Assembly (NCBI GenBank): GCA_016342585.1 | Contig: JAEINK010000010.1 | Location: forward strand, 40,756-104,755 | Reading direction: 5' to 3' | DNA from: Spirochaetales bacterium | Lineage (GTDB): Bacteria > Spirochaetota > Spirochaetia > UBA9216 | Length of the DNA stretch: 64,000 nt | In this document: one piece after another, positions 46,140 through 55,522 of the stretch | Layout: every line of letters starts with the position of its first letter | Numbering within the stretch: the stretch's first letter is position 1 | The notes under the pieces: generated by a model | Told to the model about the DNA's origin: nothing | Database searches by the model: none | What the model saw: the letters and a program-made list of their open reading frames with translations, nothing else | Position numbers and translations under genes: made by a program

Positions 46140-46934
46140 ATGACCATAATCCAGGCTGTTATCCTCGGAGCCATTCAGGGTGTTGCCGAATTCCTTCCGG
46201 TATCCAGTTCCGGTCATCTGGTAGTTCTCAAATCAATCATGTCGCTTCAGGAAGTTCCCCAGCTTTTTGACATCATTCTCCATTTCGCCACCCTTTTCGT
46301 GGTTATTATAGTTTTCCGGGAGATCATAATCCGGCTCATCAAAGTCCTTTTCAGATTTCTTACAAGAAATCTCAGGGAAGAGGATGGCGGAGACTTAAGA
46401 CTGATCGGTATCGTACTTCTGGCCAGTGTTTTTACAGCAGCCCTTGGCTTCGCGATAGAAGCGCTCGATATGGGAACCCACCCGAAAATTGTTTCAGGGC
46501 TCTTCCTCCTTACGGCAGCCATCCTCATTACTACCAGGTTTACCCATGGAACCCGGGAGTATGCTGATCTTAAGGTTAAAGACGGAGTCATCACCGGTAT
46601 CGCTCAGGGCTTTGCCGTTTTCCCCGGAATCAGTCGTTCCGGTATGACCATTGCTGCTGCCCTGGGGGTTGGTATGGATCGAAAAAAAGCAGGAGAGTTT
46701 TCCTTTATTCTCTCTCTTCCGGCGATCCTGGGGGCTCTGCTTCTAGAAGTTAAAGACTTTGGTACACTGCTTAATACTGTTTCTCCTCTGGTCCTTGGTG
46801 CGGGATTTATTTCAGCCTTTGTGGTGGGGCTTTTTTCACTGATCCTGCTGTTAAGGTTGATTCGCGGGGGAAAACTCTATCTCTTTTCGATTTATCTTAT
46901 TCCCCTGGGACTACTGGGGATTATCTTTCTTTAA
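46140..46934 (+). CDS. uppP: Undecaprenyl-diphosphatase UppP
   Basis: A 264-residue membrane protein with seven to eight segments. The two conserved motifs are AEFLPVSSSGHLVVLKS near residue 20 and FPGISRSGMTIAAALGVG near 160, which hold the catalytic Glu, Ser and Arg. It regenerates the lipid carrier for peptidoglycan and other wall polymers by removing a phosphate from undecaprenyl diphosphate. AGGAG stands six bases before the ATG. It sits between a lytic transglycosylase and ftsK. Confidence 0.95.
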   Translation: MTIIQAVILGAIQGVAEFLPVSSSGHLVVLKSIMSLQEVPQLFDIILHFATLFVVIIVFREIIIRLIKVLFRFLTRNLREEDGGDLRLIGIVLLASVFTAALGFAIEALDMGTHPKIVSGLFLLTAAILITTRFTHGTREYADLKVKDGVITGIAQGFAVFPGISRSGMTIAAALGVGMDRKKAGEFSFILSLPAILGALLLEVKDFGTLLNTVSPLVLGAGFISAFVVGLFSLILLLRLIRGGKLYLFSIYLIPLGLLGIIFL

Positions 46935-46975
46935 AAAAGGCCGATAATCAAGATAATACATAAGAGGTTTTCAAA

Positions 46976-49876
46976 TTGCAGATAAAGACACTCACGAAAA
47001 TAATAGCATCTCTGCTTATATTAGCGGCATTACTGATCACCGGAGCGCTTGTTTCCGGGCTTACCCTTCCTGCCGGGACGGGGGGCTTTTTTCCGGAGAT
47101 GGGGCTTGGACTCTATGCCCGCTTTTTAGCCGCATCATTCTATCTACCGCTTTATCTTCTGGCATGCGGTACACTCCTGCTGCTTAAGGAGTTTAAACTC
47201 AGGTATATTCATATTCTGATTTTTACCCTTCTGCCCTTTATTACCTTGAGTCTGTTTCTTCAGGTTGCCACTCCCGCCTCTACCAATACCCCCGCGGCAG
47301 ATATGATGGTGAATGTTTTCGGCCGGCAGGGCGGATCCTTTGCCCTGCTTACCATCCTCATGGTTGAACTTTTGATTTTAATGCGGCTTGTTCTTCCCGG
47401 TGGGGGGAAAAAGCATGATGAGGTTCAGGGTGAATCACCCTTTTCTGAATCTGTCTTTTCCTCTTCTCAACCCGAGGCTGTTAAGATCTTCAGGGGAAGT
47501 GAAGATACCTCAGAGGAAGAAGACCATGCCGGGATCTGGAATCGAGAACAGCATATAGACCCTGAGTCCGGAGCCCCTTTGGAAGTATTCTCAAGAGTAC
47601 CTTCAGGAGAAACGGAGAGGGACACCCCCCCGGGTTCTTCTACAGAATCCGGAGACCTCTCCACTCTACTCAAAGAGGGCTTTGCCCCCGTCTTGAATTC
47701 AAGCAGCTGGCAGGAGCCGGAGGTTCTCTCTTCGCTTGATGGTGTGGATGAAGAAGCCATGGGTTTTTTTGAGTCCGTGTCAGACTCTGAACCAGAACCA
47801 GAACCAGTTGTGAATTCTGTTCGGGAATCTTATTTTGCCCCAGAACCTGCCGTCAGTAGAGAGTCTGCTACGGAGAGGGAGGATGATGTTCTTGAGGTGG
47901 AGGAACTTGATGAGTCTCCGGCATGGGATGGTGACCTGCAGGATTCTGAGGATCCTTTTGTACGGGATCTTATAGAGGAAGCAGGGTTTGAAGAGGATGA
48001 ATTGTCTGCCGAAGTTTCTATCAAAGAAAATCACTTCTATGAAGCACCCCAGGATGATGAGACGCCTGATGATTTATCATCCATAGCAGAGTCTGGCTAT
48101 GAAGAGCCTTTCGATACAGAGGAAGAACTGGAGGACGGGGAATATCAGGAACTGGACCTTGACCTTGAATCGGACCTGGAACGGGATATTGAAGAGGGAT
48201 TTGATACCGATCCGGAAGATCCATTCGAATTGATAGATGAAATGAAACCTGAGCCTGAAGTGATTCCGGAACCAAACGTTCCCATTGTCCCTTCCGGTCC
48301 GAAATTGCCTCCAAAACAGCCCCTGCCAAAAAAACCGAAAGTTAAATATAAGGTTCCTGAAGATCTGCTAACCGTATATGCGGATGGTCAGTACTGGATA
48401 GTCGATGATGAAACCAGGGCTGCTGCAGATGTCCTTAAGAGGACCCTTGAGGAGTTCAAAATTGCCGCCGAGGTAACCGGAATCAGTAAAGGGCCTGTTA
48501 TCACCATGTTTGAACTCCTCCCTGCGCCGGGAGTAAAACTCTCAAAGATTGTGAACCTGGCAGATAACATTGCTCTGGGGCTTGCTGCCTCCAGTGTCCG
48601 AATCGTTGCCCCCATTCCCGGAAAGCATGCTGTGGGCATTGAGGTGCCCAACAAACAGAGGGCGATTGTCTCCTTCAAGGAGATGCTTGAATCTGAAAAT
48701 CGTGAGACAAAGAAGATGCAGGTTCCCGTAATCCTTGGAAAGGATATCACCGGGGGAACCCGGGTTATCGATCTTGTTCAGACCCCGCATTTGCTGATTG
48801 CCGGGGCCACCGGTTCCGGAAAATCGGTCAGTGTAAACGCTCTGATCTGTTCAATCCTTTACAGACGAAAACCCGATGAGGTGAAGTTGATCCTTATCGA
48901 TCCAAAGATCGTTGAACTTAAATTATACAATGGTATTCCCCATCTTCTGACTCCTGTTATTACCGATCCCAAGCGGGCTTTCAAAGCCCTTCAATATGCT
49001 ATCTATGAGATGGAACGACGGTACTCGCTTCTTGATAATTTGGGCGTCAGGGAGATCAAATCCTATAATAACCGGGTGAAAGAGCAGAAGCTTGCTACGG
49101 ATCCTCTTCCCTATATTGTTATTGTTGTGGATGAGTTTGCCGACCTTATGGCTACCAGTGGTAAGGAGCTTGAAGGAGTCATTGCCAGACTTACTGCCAT
49201 GTCCAGAGCGGTGGGTATCCATCTTGTTCTGGCTACCCAGCGACCATCCGTTGATGTTATTACAGGCCTTATAAAAGCGAACATTCCTTCGAGGATAGCC
49301 TTCATGGTTGCCGGTAAATTTGACTCAAGGATTATCCTGGATGAGGTCGGGGCCGAAAAGTTGCTTGGGAAGGGAGATATGCTCTTTACTTCCGCCTGGG
49401 ATCCGAATCCCGTAAGAATGCAGGGAGCCTATCTCTCCGAAGAGGAGGCCGAGCGTGTTGCCGATCATGTAAAATCCCTTGGTGAACCCGATTACATCGA
49501 TGATGAAATATTCATGGATGAGGATGAGGGGGATGATTTTCAATTGACTCCCGATTCAGGACAGGACCCCCTCTTTGAGACGGCCGTCTCCATTGTTATA
49601 GAGGCAGGAAAGGCTTCGGCTTCCTATCTTCAGCGGAGACTGAAAGTCGGGTATAATAGAGCGGCCAGGCTTGTAGAAGAGATGGAAATGAGGGGAATCG
49701 TCGGGTCCGCCAACGGATCCAAACCACGAGAGATCCTTCATATACCAGACAGGCCGCCATCCGGTGTTTCCGGTCGGGGTGTTGATACGGGCACTTCTGT
49801 ATCCATTAATGGTTTGGGGCAGGCCGGTCCCAGGTTGGCAGGTGATGAACCTTCCTCCGACCCCGATGAGGAATAG
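46976..49876 (+). CDS. ftsK: DNA translocase FtsK/SpoIIIE
   Basis: A 966-residue motor protein that moves chromosome ends through the closing septum. Four N-terminal membrane helices lie at about 9-31, 48-70, 76-97 and 117-138. A linker of about 300 residues, extremely rich in Glu and Asp, replaces the common Pro/Gln type. The motor begins near 455 with Walker A in LLIAGATGSGKSVSVNAL and Walker B in YIVIVVDEFADLM, followed by ATQRPSVDVITGLIKANIPS. The C-terminal gamma domain (about 860-925) has SYLQRRLKVGYNRAARLVEE and recognises polar DNA sequences. It starts with TTG at 46976, AGAGG eight bases upstream. Confidence 0.95.
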   Translation: MQIKTLTKIIASLLILAALLITGALVSGLTLPAGTGGFFPEMGLGLYARFLAASFYLPLYLLACGTLLLLKEFKLRYIHILIFTLLPFITLSLFLQVATPASTNTPAADMMVNVFGRQGGSFALLTILMVELLILMRLVLPGGGKKHDEVQGESPFSESVFSSSQPEAVKIFRGSEDTSEEEDHAGIWNREQHIDPESGAPLEVFSRVPSGETERDTPPGSSTESGDLSTLLKEGFAPVLNSSSWQEPEVLSSLDGVDEEAMGFFESVSDSEPEPEPVVNSVRESYFAPEPAVSRESATEREDDVLEVEELDESPAWDGDLQDSEDPFVRDLIEEAGFEEDELSAEVSIKENHFYEAPQDDETPDDLSSIAESGYEEPFDTEEELEDGEYQELDLDLESDLERDIEEGFDTDPEDPFELIDEMKPEPEVIPEPNVPIVPSGPKLPPKQPLPKKPKVKYKVPEDLLTVYADGQYWIVDDETRAAADVLKRTLEEFKIAAEVTGISKGPVITMFELLPAPGVKLSKIVNLADNIALGLAASSVRIVAPIPGKHAVGIEVPNKQRAIVSFKEMLESENRETKKMQVPVILGKDITGGTRVIDLVQTPHLLIAGATGSGKSVSVNALICSILYRRKPDEVKLILIDPKIVELKLYNGIPHLLTPVITDPKRAFKALQYAIYEMERRYSLLDNLGVREIKSYNNRVKEQKLATDPLPYIVIVVDEFADLMATSGKELEGVIARLTAMSRAVGIHLVLATQRPSVDVITGLIKANIPSRIAFMVAGKFDSRIILDEVGAEKLLGKGDMLFTSAWDPNPVRMQGAYLSEEEAERVADHVKSLGEPDYIDDEIFMDEDEGDDFQLTPDSGQDPLFETAVSIVIEAGKASASYLQRRLKVGYNRAARLVEEMEMRGIVGSANGSKPREILHIPDRPPSGVSGRGVDTGTSVSINGLGQAGPRLAGDEPSSDPDEE

Positions 49877-49879
49877 TCA

Positions 49880-51004
49880 ATGAAAGCGTCTATCAATAAG
49901 AGGATCTCTTTCCTGTTCTTCGGGCAGTTTGTTATTGCCGGGAGTATTGTTCCTATTTTAACCCTCTATTTGAAGGATTATCTCCTCTTTTCCGGAAGTC
50001 AGATTGGAATCATAATGGCCGGCTCGGCCGTTACTGTGATTATAGGACCTGTTCTGAATACGGTCGTTGCGGAGCGGTGGGTCTCCTCGGAAAGGCTTTA
50101 TGCTATTTGCCAAATGTTAGGTGGCATTTTTATGGCCATTCTCGCCTTTCAAACAGGATTTTTCCCTTTCCTTATACTCTATCTACTGTTTTACACCCAG
50201 TTCGGTCCATCCAATTCTCTCTTGAATGCTGTTGCCTTTCATCACTCCCCCAGTAATCAGGGTAAATTCAGCGGGATGCGGGTCTGGGGCACTGTTGGAT
50301 GGATTTTGGTTGCCTTTCTCTTCAGCTTCTGGCTTGGAAGGGGTGGGGAACTGCGGGATGCCCTTTTTCTTTGTGCGGGCATGGGGATCCTTCTGGGAAT
50401 GTTCTCTTTCCTTTTTATTCCGGGAAGTAAGATCCGGGCCAGTGAACGAAAAAGCCTGTTTCCCAAAGAGGTTTTGGCCGTATTCTTGCAGAAAGATGTT
50501 TTTTTTATCTGTATTCTGGCGTTTTTATTCGCTTTTTCTGAAAAGATTTACTATTTCGGATTGGGGATCTTCATCCGGGAGTTGGGTGTGGCCGAAAAGG
50601 CGGTTATGCCTGTCGGGAGTATTGCCCAGTTTATTGAAATCCCGGCTATGATCCTCTTTACCCCCATTTTTCTCCGGTTAAAAACCCGCAGGACCCTGAT
50701 CCTCGGGGCCACTCTTCTTACCTTGAAATACTCTTTGTTTACGATCGGGGGTTCTCTTGCGGCCGTTATTCCGGGTCTTATTCTCCATGGTCCCGCTTTT
50801 ACCTTTTTCATGATCACCTGTTTCATTTATATGGATGAACATTGTGACGCAGCCTCCAGAACGGGGGTGCACCAGCTTTTTATGATCCTTGAAGCCGGCT
50901 TTGCGAATCTACTCGGAAATCTCACAGCCGGTTTTTTAATGGAGAGGGTCACAGGGGGGGATGGAACAATTTTTTCCGGGCCTTCTGGGCTGTTCCCGCA
51001 ATAA
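49880..51004 (+). CDS. MFS transporter, C-terminus lost at a poly-G run
   Basis: A 374-residue major facilitator protein with about eleven membrane segments; FLFFGQFVIAGSIVPILTLY and SGMRVWGTVGWILVAFLFSF recall the NupG/MFS_1-like nucleoside permease group. It begins three bases after ftsK. After MERVTGG the frame passes seven G and ends in an unrelated tail. One more G would read FFRAFWAVPAIIGFLILSLV, a twelfth membrane segment, up to a TAA at 51075 and a normal length of 398 residues. So the gene is either phase-variable, damaged or misread in sequencing. Substrate unknown. Confidence 0.8.
   Translation: MKASINKRISFLFFGQFVIAGSIVPILTLYLKDYLLFSGSQIGIIMAGSAVTVIIGPVLNTVVAERWVSSERLYAICQMLGGIFMAILAFQTGFFPFLILYLLFYTQFGPSNSLLNAVAFHHSPSNQGKFSGMRVWGTVGWILVAFLFSFWLGRGGELRDALFLCAGMGILLGMFSFLFIPGSKIRASERKSLFPKEVLAVFLQKDVFFICILAFLFAFSEKIYYFGLGIFIRELGVAEKAVMPVGSIAQFIEIPAMILFTPIFLRLKTRRTLILGATLLTLKYSLFTIGGSLAAVIPGLILHGPAFTFFMITCFIYMDEHCDAASRTGVHQLFMILEAGFANLLGNLTAGFLMERVTGGDGTIFSGPSGLFPQ
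50954..50960 (+). repeat. Poly-G tract (7 G) at the MFS frameshift
   Basis: Seven G in a row. Eight (or five) would restore the frame to 51075 and supply the last membrane segment. G tracts of this kind are known slippage switches in Treponema. Confidence 0.75.
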
Positions 51005-51150
51005 TCGGGTTTCTAATTTTGAGCCTCGTTCTCTTCCTTTTTAAGGAGACCAGAACGAAAACCACGAAAACTTAAGCGGCACCTGTAAAAACTCTGAAAT
51101 TATGAACTGCTTTTTCTGACTAACTGGATTATAATTAAGGGTGAGGCCAA

Positions 51151-52089
51151 ATGAATAAAGAACACCAGCCTAAGATCCTAATCCCCTACATCCCGGCAAT
51201 TGATGGTGATTCAGAAAAAATGGATTTTTTTATAACCCTCCGGCCCGAGGCGAATGGTGTTCAGGTTGAGAGCCTCCTTTTTAAAGTCGTGTCGGAAAAT
51301 CCTCTTTATAAGAATAATGTATCTTTTGCCTATCTTGCCAACATTCCCGGGGATTTCATCATAAACCAGAAGATTATGGAACAGCACTATCATCTGAAGA
51401 TCAGTTTTGCCCGGAAGGGGAGAACAATATTTACACCCTATATGAAGGCCCGGTTTTATGAACATTTCCGGGTCTCCGCAGATGATGTTAGCTTAATGGG
51501 AGCCTTTCAGGCACTCGCTTCTCTTGGTTGCTCCGAGGAGGAGCTCTTTCAGTTTCGTGTTGACAATAGTGAAATGCTGGATGTGAACGGTCAGAATATC
51601 AAGAAAATTGACGATATCTATGTTGTTAATTATGATATTCCGGCCATACTTCATAAGAACAATCATAATACCGATATCGCTGTGATGATATTTCGATCAG
51701 GCCTGGAATTTGAAGATTTTAAGCATATGATAGGGGATATGGGTGAGAGTCTGGTTAAAAACGGGATCCTTGGTCCGAATCTGCCTTTCAGTAGAATTTT
51801 TCACTACTCCAAGAGCCCTTTTGAACACCTTCTAGACTGTTCTGGTTACCTTCTGAAAACTCCAACCACACATTTTTCTCTGGGTCATTTACCTTTTGTC
51901 CGCTATCTGCAGAATAAAGGAGTTCCCTTAAAAATGATTGAGGGAGCTCTCAAATACCCGGTGATGACATATCGGAACTCATCCGGAGGCCTTGTGGAAC
52001 GGGACATTTTCCAGTATACAGTTGGTAGTAGTTTTAAAACCTCTTATCAGAAATTTAGCTCCGCTCTGGGGCAGTGTTATATCTCCTGA
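51151..52089 (+). CDS. Conserved hypothetical protein
   Basis: A 312-residue soluble protein that I do not recognise. It has no signal peptide or membrane segment. It seems mixed alpha/beta, with aromatic-rich stretches such as FYEHFRVSADDVSLMGAFQA and a Cys in SLGCSEEELFQFRVD. GGTGAGG stands about six bases before the ATG, and a TATAAT lies at 51130-51135 with a poor -35. The DEAD-box helicase gene follows 30 bases later in the same direction, but shared transcription is only possible, not shown. Confidence 0.72.
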   Translation: MNKEHQPKILIPYIPAIDGDSEKMDFFITLRPEANGVQVESLLFKVVSENPLYKNNVSFAYLANIPGDFIINQKIMEQHYHLKISFARKGRTIFTPYMKARFYEHFRVSADDVSLMGAFQALASLGCSEEELFQFRVDNSEMLDVNGQNIKKIDDIYVVNYDIPAILHKNNHNTDIAVMIFRSGLEFEDFKHMIGDMGESLVKNGILGPNLPFSRIFHYSKSPFEHLLDCSGYLLKTPTTHFSLGHLPFVRYLQNKGVPLKMIEGALKYPVMTYRNSSGGLVERDIFQYTVGSSFKTSYQKFSSALGQCYIS

Positions 52090-52119
52090 TAATTGAATCT
52101 TTATATAAATGGGTTGTGA

Positions 52120-53877
52120 ATGAAATTTAGTGAATTTAATTTAAATGAAAAAATAATGCAGGGCATAGATGAAGCGGGTTTTGTTGATTGTACTCCGGTA
52201 CAGGAACAGACTTACGAGCATTCCCTTAAAGGCCGGGATGTCTGTGTTCAATCTCAAACTGGAACAGGTAAAACCGCAGCTTTTCTTATCTCTATCTTCC
52301 AGAACCGTTCAACAGAAGTTCGAGAAGGGCTCTCCCTCATTATTGTTCCCACGAGGGAGCTTGCCGTGCAGATTGAAGATGAAGCCAGACTTTTAGGTAG
52401 TAATCTTGATCTGAAAATTGTCAGTATTTATGGAGGTGTTGGTTACAATAAACAGGAAGATATGCTTAAAAATAATCCTGATATTGTTATTGGAACCCCC
52501 GGCCGGCTTATCGATTTCGGAAAAAGTGGAAAGCTGAAGTTTGAAAATGTAAGTACTCTTGTTATTGATGAAGCCGATCGACTCTTTGATATGGGGTTCC
52601 TTCCGGATCTCCGAGTTATGCTTAAAAGGATGCCTCCCGTTAAAGAGAGGATGACCATGCTCTTCAGTGCGACTCTGAGTTCCAAGGTTAGGCAGCTGGC
52701 ATGGGAGTATATGAATGATCCGGCAGAGATTGAGATTTCACCCGAGACAATCACGGTTGATGCCATCAGTCAGGAGCTTTACCATGTTGCCAAAGAGGAG
52801 AAGATGAAGCTTCTTCTTGGTCTCCTTAAGTCTAATAACCCGGAAAATGCTCTTGTGTTCTGTAATACCAAGTTTATGGCAGTGGAACTGGCCTGGCGAT
52901 TGACCGAAAACGGTTATAAGGCCCAGTACCTCATGGGGGATCTTCCTCAGAAGAAGAGACTGCAGGTTATTGATAAGGTTAAGGCCGGAGAGCTACAGTT
53001 CCTTGTTGCTACCGATGTTGCGGCCAGGGGGCTTCATATTAATGATCTTGAGATGGTCGTTAATTATGATATCCCCGAAGATTATGAAAATTATGTTCAT
53101 CGAATCGGTCGTACAGCCAGGGCTGGAAGGACTGGTAAGGCTGTTACTCTTGCCTGTGAGAAGTATGTCTTCGGGCTGGAGGCAATTGAGAAGTATATCG
53201 ATATGAAAATTCCTGTTTTTCCTGTAACCGATGAACTCATGGTTGAGGATGTTGTGGCTGGAAAATATTTTCGGGATCCGGACAAGTACATCAAAAGTGA
53301 CAGAGATGGCCGCGGTGGTCGTGGTTCCCGATCTGGAAAACCCGGCGGACGCCCGGGAGATAGAAGCAGACCCCGGAATGATCGAAGCCGGACTTCTGAA
53401 CCCCGCAGAGGTGCGGGAGATCGAAAACCCGTCGGAGATAGAAAACCCGTCGGAGATAGAAAACCTGTGGGAGATCGAAAACCCGTGGGAGATCGAAAAC
53501 TTGTGGGAGATAAGCGACCTCCGCGAAGTGGAGAAAATCGACGAAAAGGGACTCCCGCAGGATCCTTTGAAGAGAAGAAGCGCACAAGTGTTAGTGCCGG
53601 CAATACGCCTGGCGGGAATATCCGTCCGAAAGAGGGATACAAGGGGAAAGGGAAGAACCGAAATGATAATTCAGCCCGGAAACCCGGAAATGGTGCAACC
53701 GTCGATGATCGACTGGCTTATTATCGTGAAAAATATGGTGAAGACTTCAAAGTAACCAAAGGCTCCTCCTCGGGTGATAACCCTCCCGGAGTAAATAGTG
53801 GGAAAAAGACTGACAACAATGGGTTTTTCTCCAAAATCAGTAAGAAACTTGGGTTTGGTAAAAAGAAAGATAAATAA
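52120..53877 (+). CDS. DEAD-box RNA helicase with repeat-rich basic tail
   Basis: A 585-residue RNA helicase. The core (1-375) has the Q motif (FVDCTPVQEQTY), SQTGTGKTAAF (I), PTRELAVQ (Ia), LVIDEADRLFDMGF (II, DEAD), LFSATLS (III), TDVAARGLHI (V) and YVHRIGRTARAG (VI). It unwinds structured RNA in ribosome assembly or decay. The tail is strongly basic, Gly/Arg/Asp-rich, and carries five tandem copies of GDRKPV or GDRKLV; it ends in KLGFGKKKDK. No ribosome site is seen; TATAAA stands ten bases before the ATG. Confidence 0.93.
   Translation: MKFSEFNLNEKIMQGIDEAGFVDCTPVQEQTYEHSLKGRDVCVQSQTGTGKTAAFLISIFQNRSTEVREGLSLIIVPTRELAVQIEDEARLLGSNLDLKIVSIYGGVGYNKQEDMLKNNPDIVIGTPGRLIDFGKSGKLKFENVSTLVIDEADRLFDMGFLPDLRVMLKRMPPVKERMTMLFSATLSSKVRQLAWEYMNDPAEIEISPETITVDAISQELYHVAKEEKMKLLLGLLKSNNPENALVFCNTKFMAVELAWRLTENGYKAQYLMGDLPQKKRLQVIDKVKAGELQFLVATDVAARGLHINDLEMVVNYDIPEDYENYVHRIGRTARAGRTGKAVTLACEKYVFGLEAIEKYIDMKIPVFPVTDELMVEDVVAGKYFRDPDKYIKSDRDGRGGRGSRSGKPGGRPGDRSRPRNDRSRTSEPRRGAGDRKPVGDRKPVGDRKPVGDRKPVGDRKLVGDKRPPRSGENRRKGTPAGSFEEKKRTSVSAGNTPGGNIRPKEGYKGKGKNRNDNSARKPGNGATVDDRLAYYREKYGEDFKVTKGSSSGDNPPGVNSGKKTDNNGFFSKISKKLGFGKKKDK
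53416..53505 (+). repeat. Five tandem 18-bp repeats in the helicase gene
   Basis: Five units of GGAGAT(C/A)GAAAACCCGT(C/G), 18 bases each, with few changes. Each encodes GDRKPV (the last GDRKLV). Copy changes would stay in frame and only alter the length of the basic tail. Confidence 0.9.
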
Positions 53878-53889
53878 AAGAGGATAGAC

Positions 53890-55422
53890 ATGGGTGAGAA
53901 ACGGTTTGTACTTTCAATAGATGCCGGGAGTACCGGCTTGAGGGCCGCTATAATGAATCGGCAGGGAGAGTTTCTCTTCAGCGAGTATGAACCCACCCCC
54001 GCGTCTCATCCCGAAGAGGGGGCTACCGAGCATGATCCTTTAATGCTTTGGGAAGCCCTTCGTAAAGTCCTTAAAAGAATAATAAAAAATAGTTGTATCG
54101 ATCCGTCAGAGATAGCTTCTCTGGGAATAACCAATCAAAGATCCTCTTTCTGTTTTTGGGACAGGGAGACCGGGGAACCCTATTCTCCCTTCATAAACTG
54201 GCAGGATGTTCGTGCGGCGGATTCTGTTGATGCCATGAATCGGTCAGCTTCCTGGAAATTCCTTAAAGTTGCGGCGGGAATCGCAGGCCGGATAACCGGG
54301 GCGACCATGATGGTTGCCACCTCTCTTCTCGAATTTAATACCGATCATACTATAACCAAGGTTCGATGGCTCCTGGACAAGGATAAAAACCTCGAAGAAC
54401 TTTGCCTTTCCGGTAAGGCTGTCTTCGGGACGATGGATTCCTGGTTTATCTATAAACTTACCGGTGGGAAGGAGCACCTCACTGACCTTACCAATGCCTC
54501 CTCTACGGCCATGTTTAACCCCTTTGATCTGGTCTGGAACCCAATTTTCTGTAAGTTATTCAAAATTCCCATGGGAATATTCCCCGAGGTTAAGGATACA
54601 TCTGATAATTTCGGTTTAACCGATCCGGAAATTTTTGGAACCCCTGTTTTCATAGGTTCTTCGGTGGGGGATCAGCAGTCATCCCTCTTTGGTCATACCT
54701 GTTTTGATCCCGGTGAAGTGAAGATCTCTCTTGGTTCCGGTGCCTTTGTTAATATCAATGTCGGAGAGAAGGGAAAAGTTTCCAGGCGTGGCCTTTTCCC
54801 CCTGATCGGCTGGAAATATTCAGGTGAGATTCGATATATGCTTGAGGGGCAGTTAGCCACCCTCGGGACTATGATTGACTGGGCCTGTGGAAAGATGGGG
54901 TGGTTCAAGGATCCTGAGGAGTTAAATGCCCTTGCCTCATCCTGTGAAGATTCGGGTGGAATCCGGGTGATTCCCACCCTCTCGGGGATCCGGTTTCCCT
55001 ATTTTCAACCAAGGATGAAAGGCCTTGTGACCGGCTTGAATCCCGGTTCCGGCAGGGCGGAGCTTGCCCGGGCGGTAATCGAAGGATTCGCTCATCGCCT
55101 GGCGGATATTCTTGAAGGAGTAGAAGAGGATACCGGCGTGAAAATCCGGAATATTAAAGTTGATGGGGGGGTGAGCCGTTCGGATATCCTTCTTCAGACT
55201 CTGGCCGATCTTACCGGCTGTCGGGTTGAAAGGGCAGCCGAACATGAAATGACAGCCCGGGGTGCAGCCTATCTTGCCGGTCTCTCTACAGGCTTCTGGC
55301 GTGATGGAAATGAACTGAGGAGCCTGAAAAATGATTATATCTTATTTGAACCCATTGAAAGCAGGCAAAACCGCGGTAAAAAGCGACTAAATTGGAAGAA
55401 AACTATTAAAAATTTGTTGTAA
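53890..55422 (+). CDS. FGGY-family kinase, glycerol-kinase-like
   Basis: A 510-residue sugar or polyol kinase. The N-terminal ATPase motif is LSIDAGSTGLRAAIM; SSVGDQQSSLFGH and DGGVSRSDILLQTLADL match glycerol kinase regions, including the catalytic Asp of GDQQ. Two glycerol-contact positions differ, however: the RET of E. coli GlpK is RSS here (TNQRSSFCFWD), and the PYFS stretch is DHTI, next to a short insertion rich in Ala, Gly and Thr (about 125-150). It may act on another substrate. GAGG lies six bases before the ATG. It follows the helicase by 12 bases. Confidence 0.85.
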   Translation: MGEKRFVLSIDAGSTGLRAAIMNRQGEFLFSEYEPTPASHPEEGATEHDPLMLWEALRKVLKRIIKNSCIDPSEIASLGITNQRSSFCFWDRETGEPYSPFINWQDVRAADSVDAMNRSASWKFLKVAAGIAGRITGATMMVATSLLEFNTDHTITKVRWLLDKDKNLEELCLSGKAVFGTMDSWFIYKLTGGKEHLTDLTNASSTAMFNPFDLVWNPIFCKLFKIPMGIFPEVKDTSDNFGLTDPEIFGTPVFIGSSVGDQQSSLFGHTCFDPGEVKISLGSGAFVNINVGEKGKVSRRGLFPLIGWKYSGEIRYMLEGQLATLGTMIDWACGKMGWFKDPEELNALASSCEDSGGIRVIPTLSGIRFPYFQPRMKGLVTGLNPGSGRAELARAVIEGFAHRLADILEGVEEDTGVKIRNIKVDGGVSRSDILLQTLADLTGCRVERAAEHEMTARGAAYLAGLSTGFWRDGNELRSLKNDYILFEPIESRQNRGKKRLNWKKTIKNLL

Positions 55423-55522
55423 GAAAATTTTTCTGTAACATTGTTGGAGTATGATCGTTTATAATATTGTAAGAAGGAGAGGATATTCCCTCACCTGGAA
55501 TAAACTGAAAGAGGAGTCCAAT

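Noticed and set aside
53231..53755. Open frame of 174 codons overlapping the helicase tail
   Set aside because: It is a shadow of the 18-bp repeats in another frame, with no ribosome site and a composition set by the repeat.
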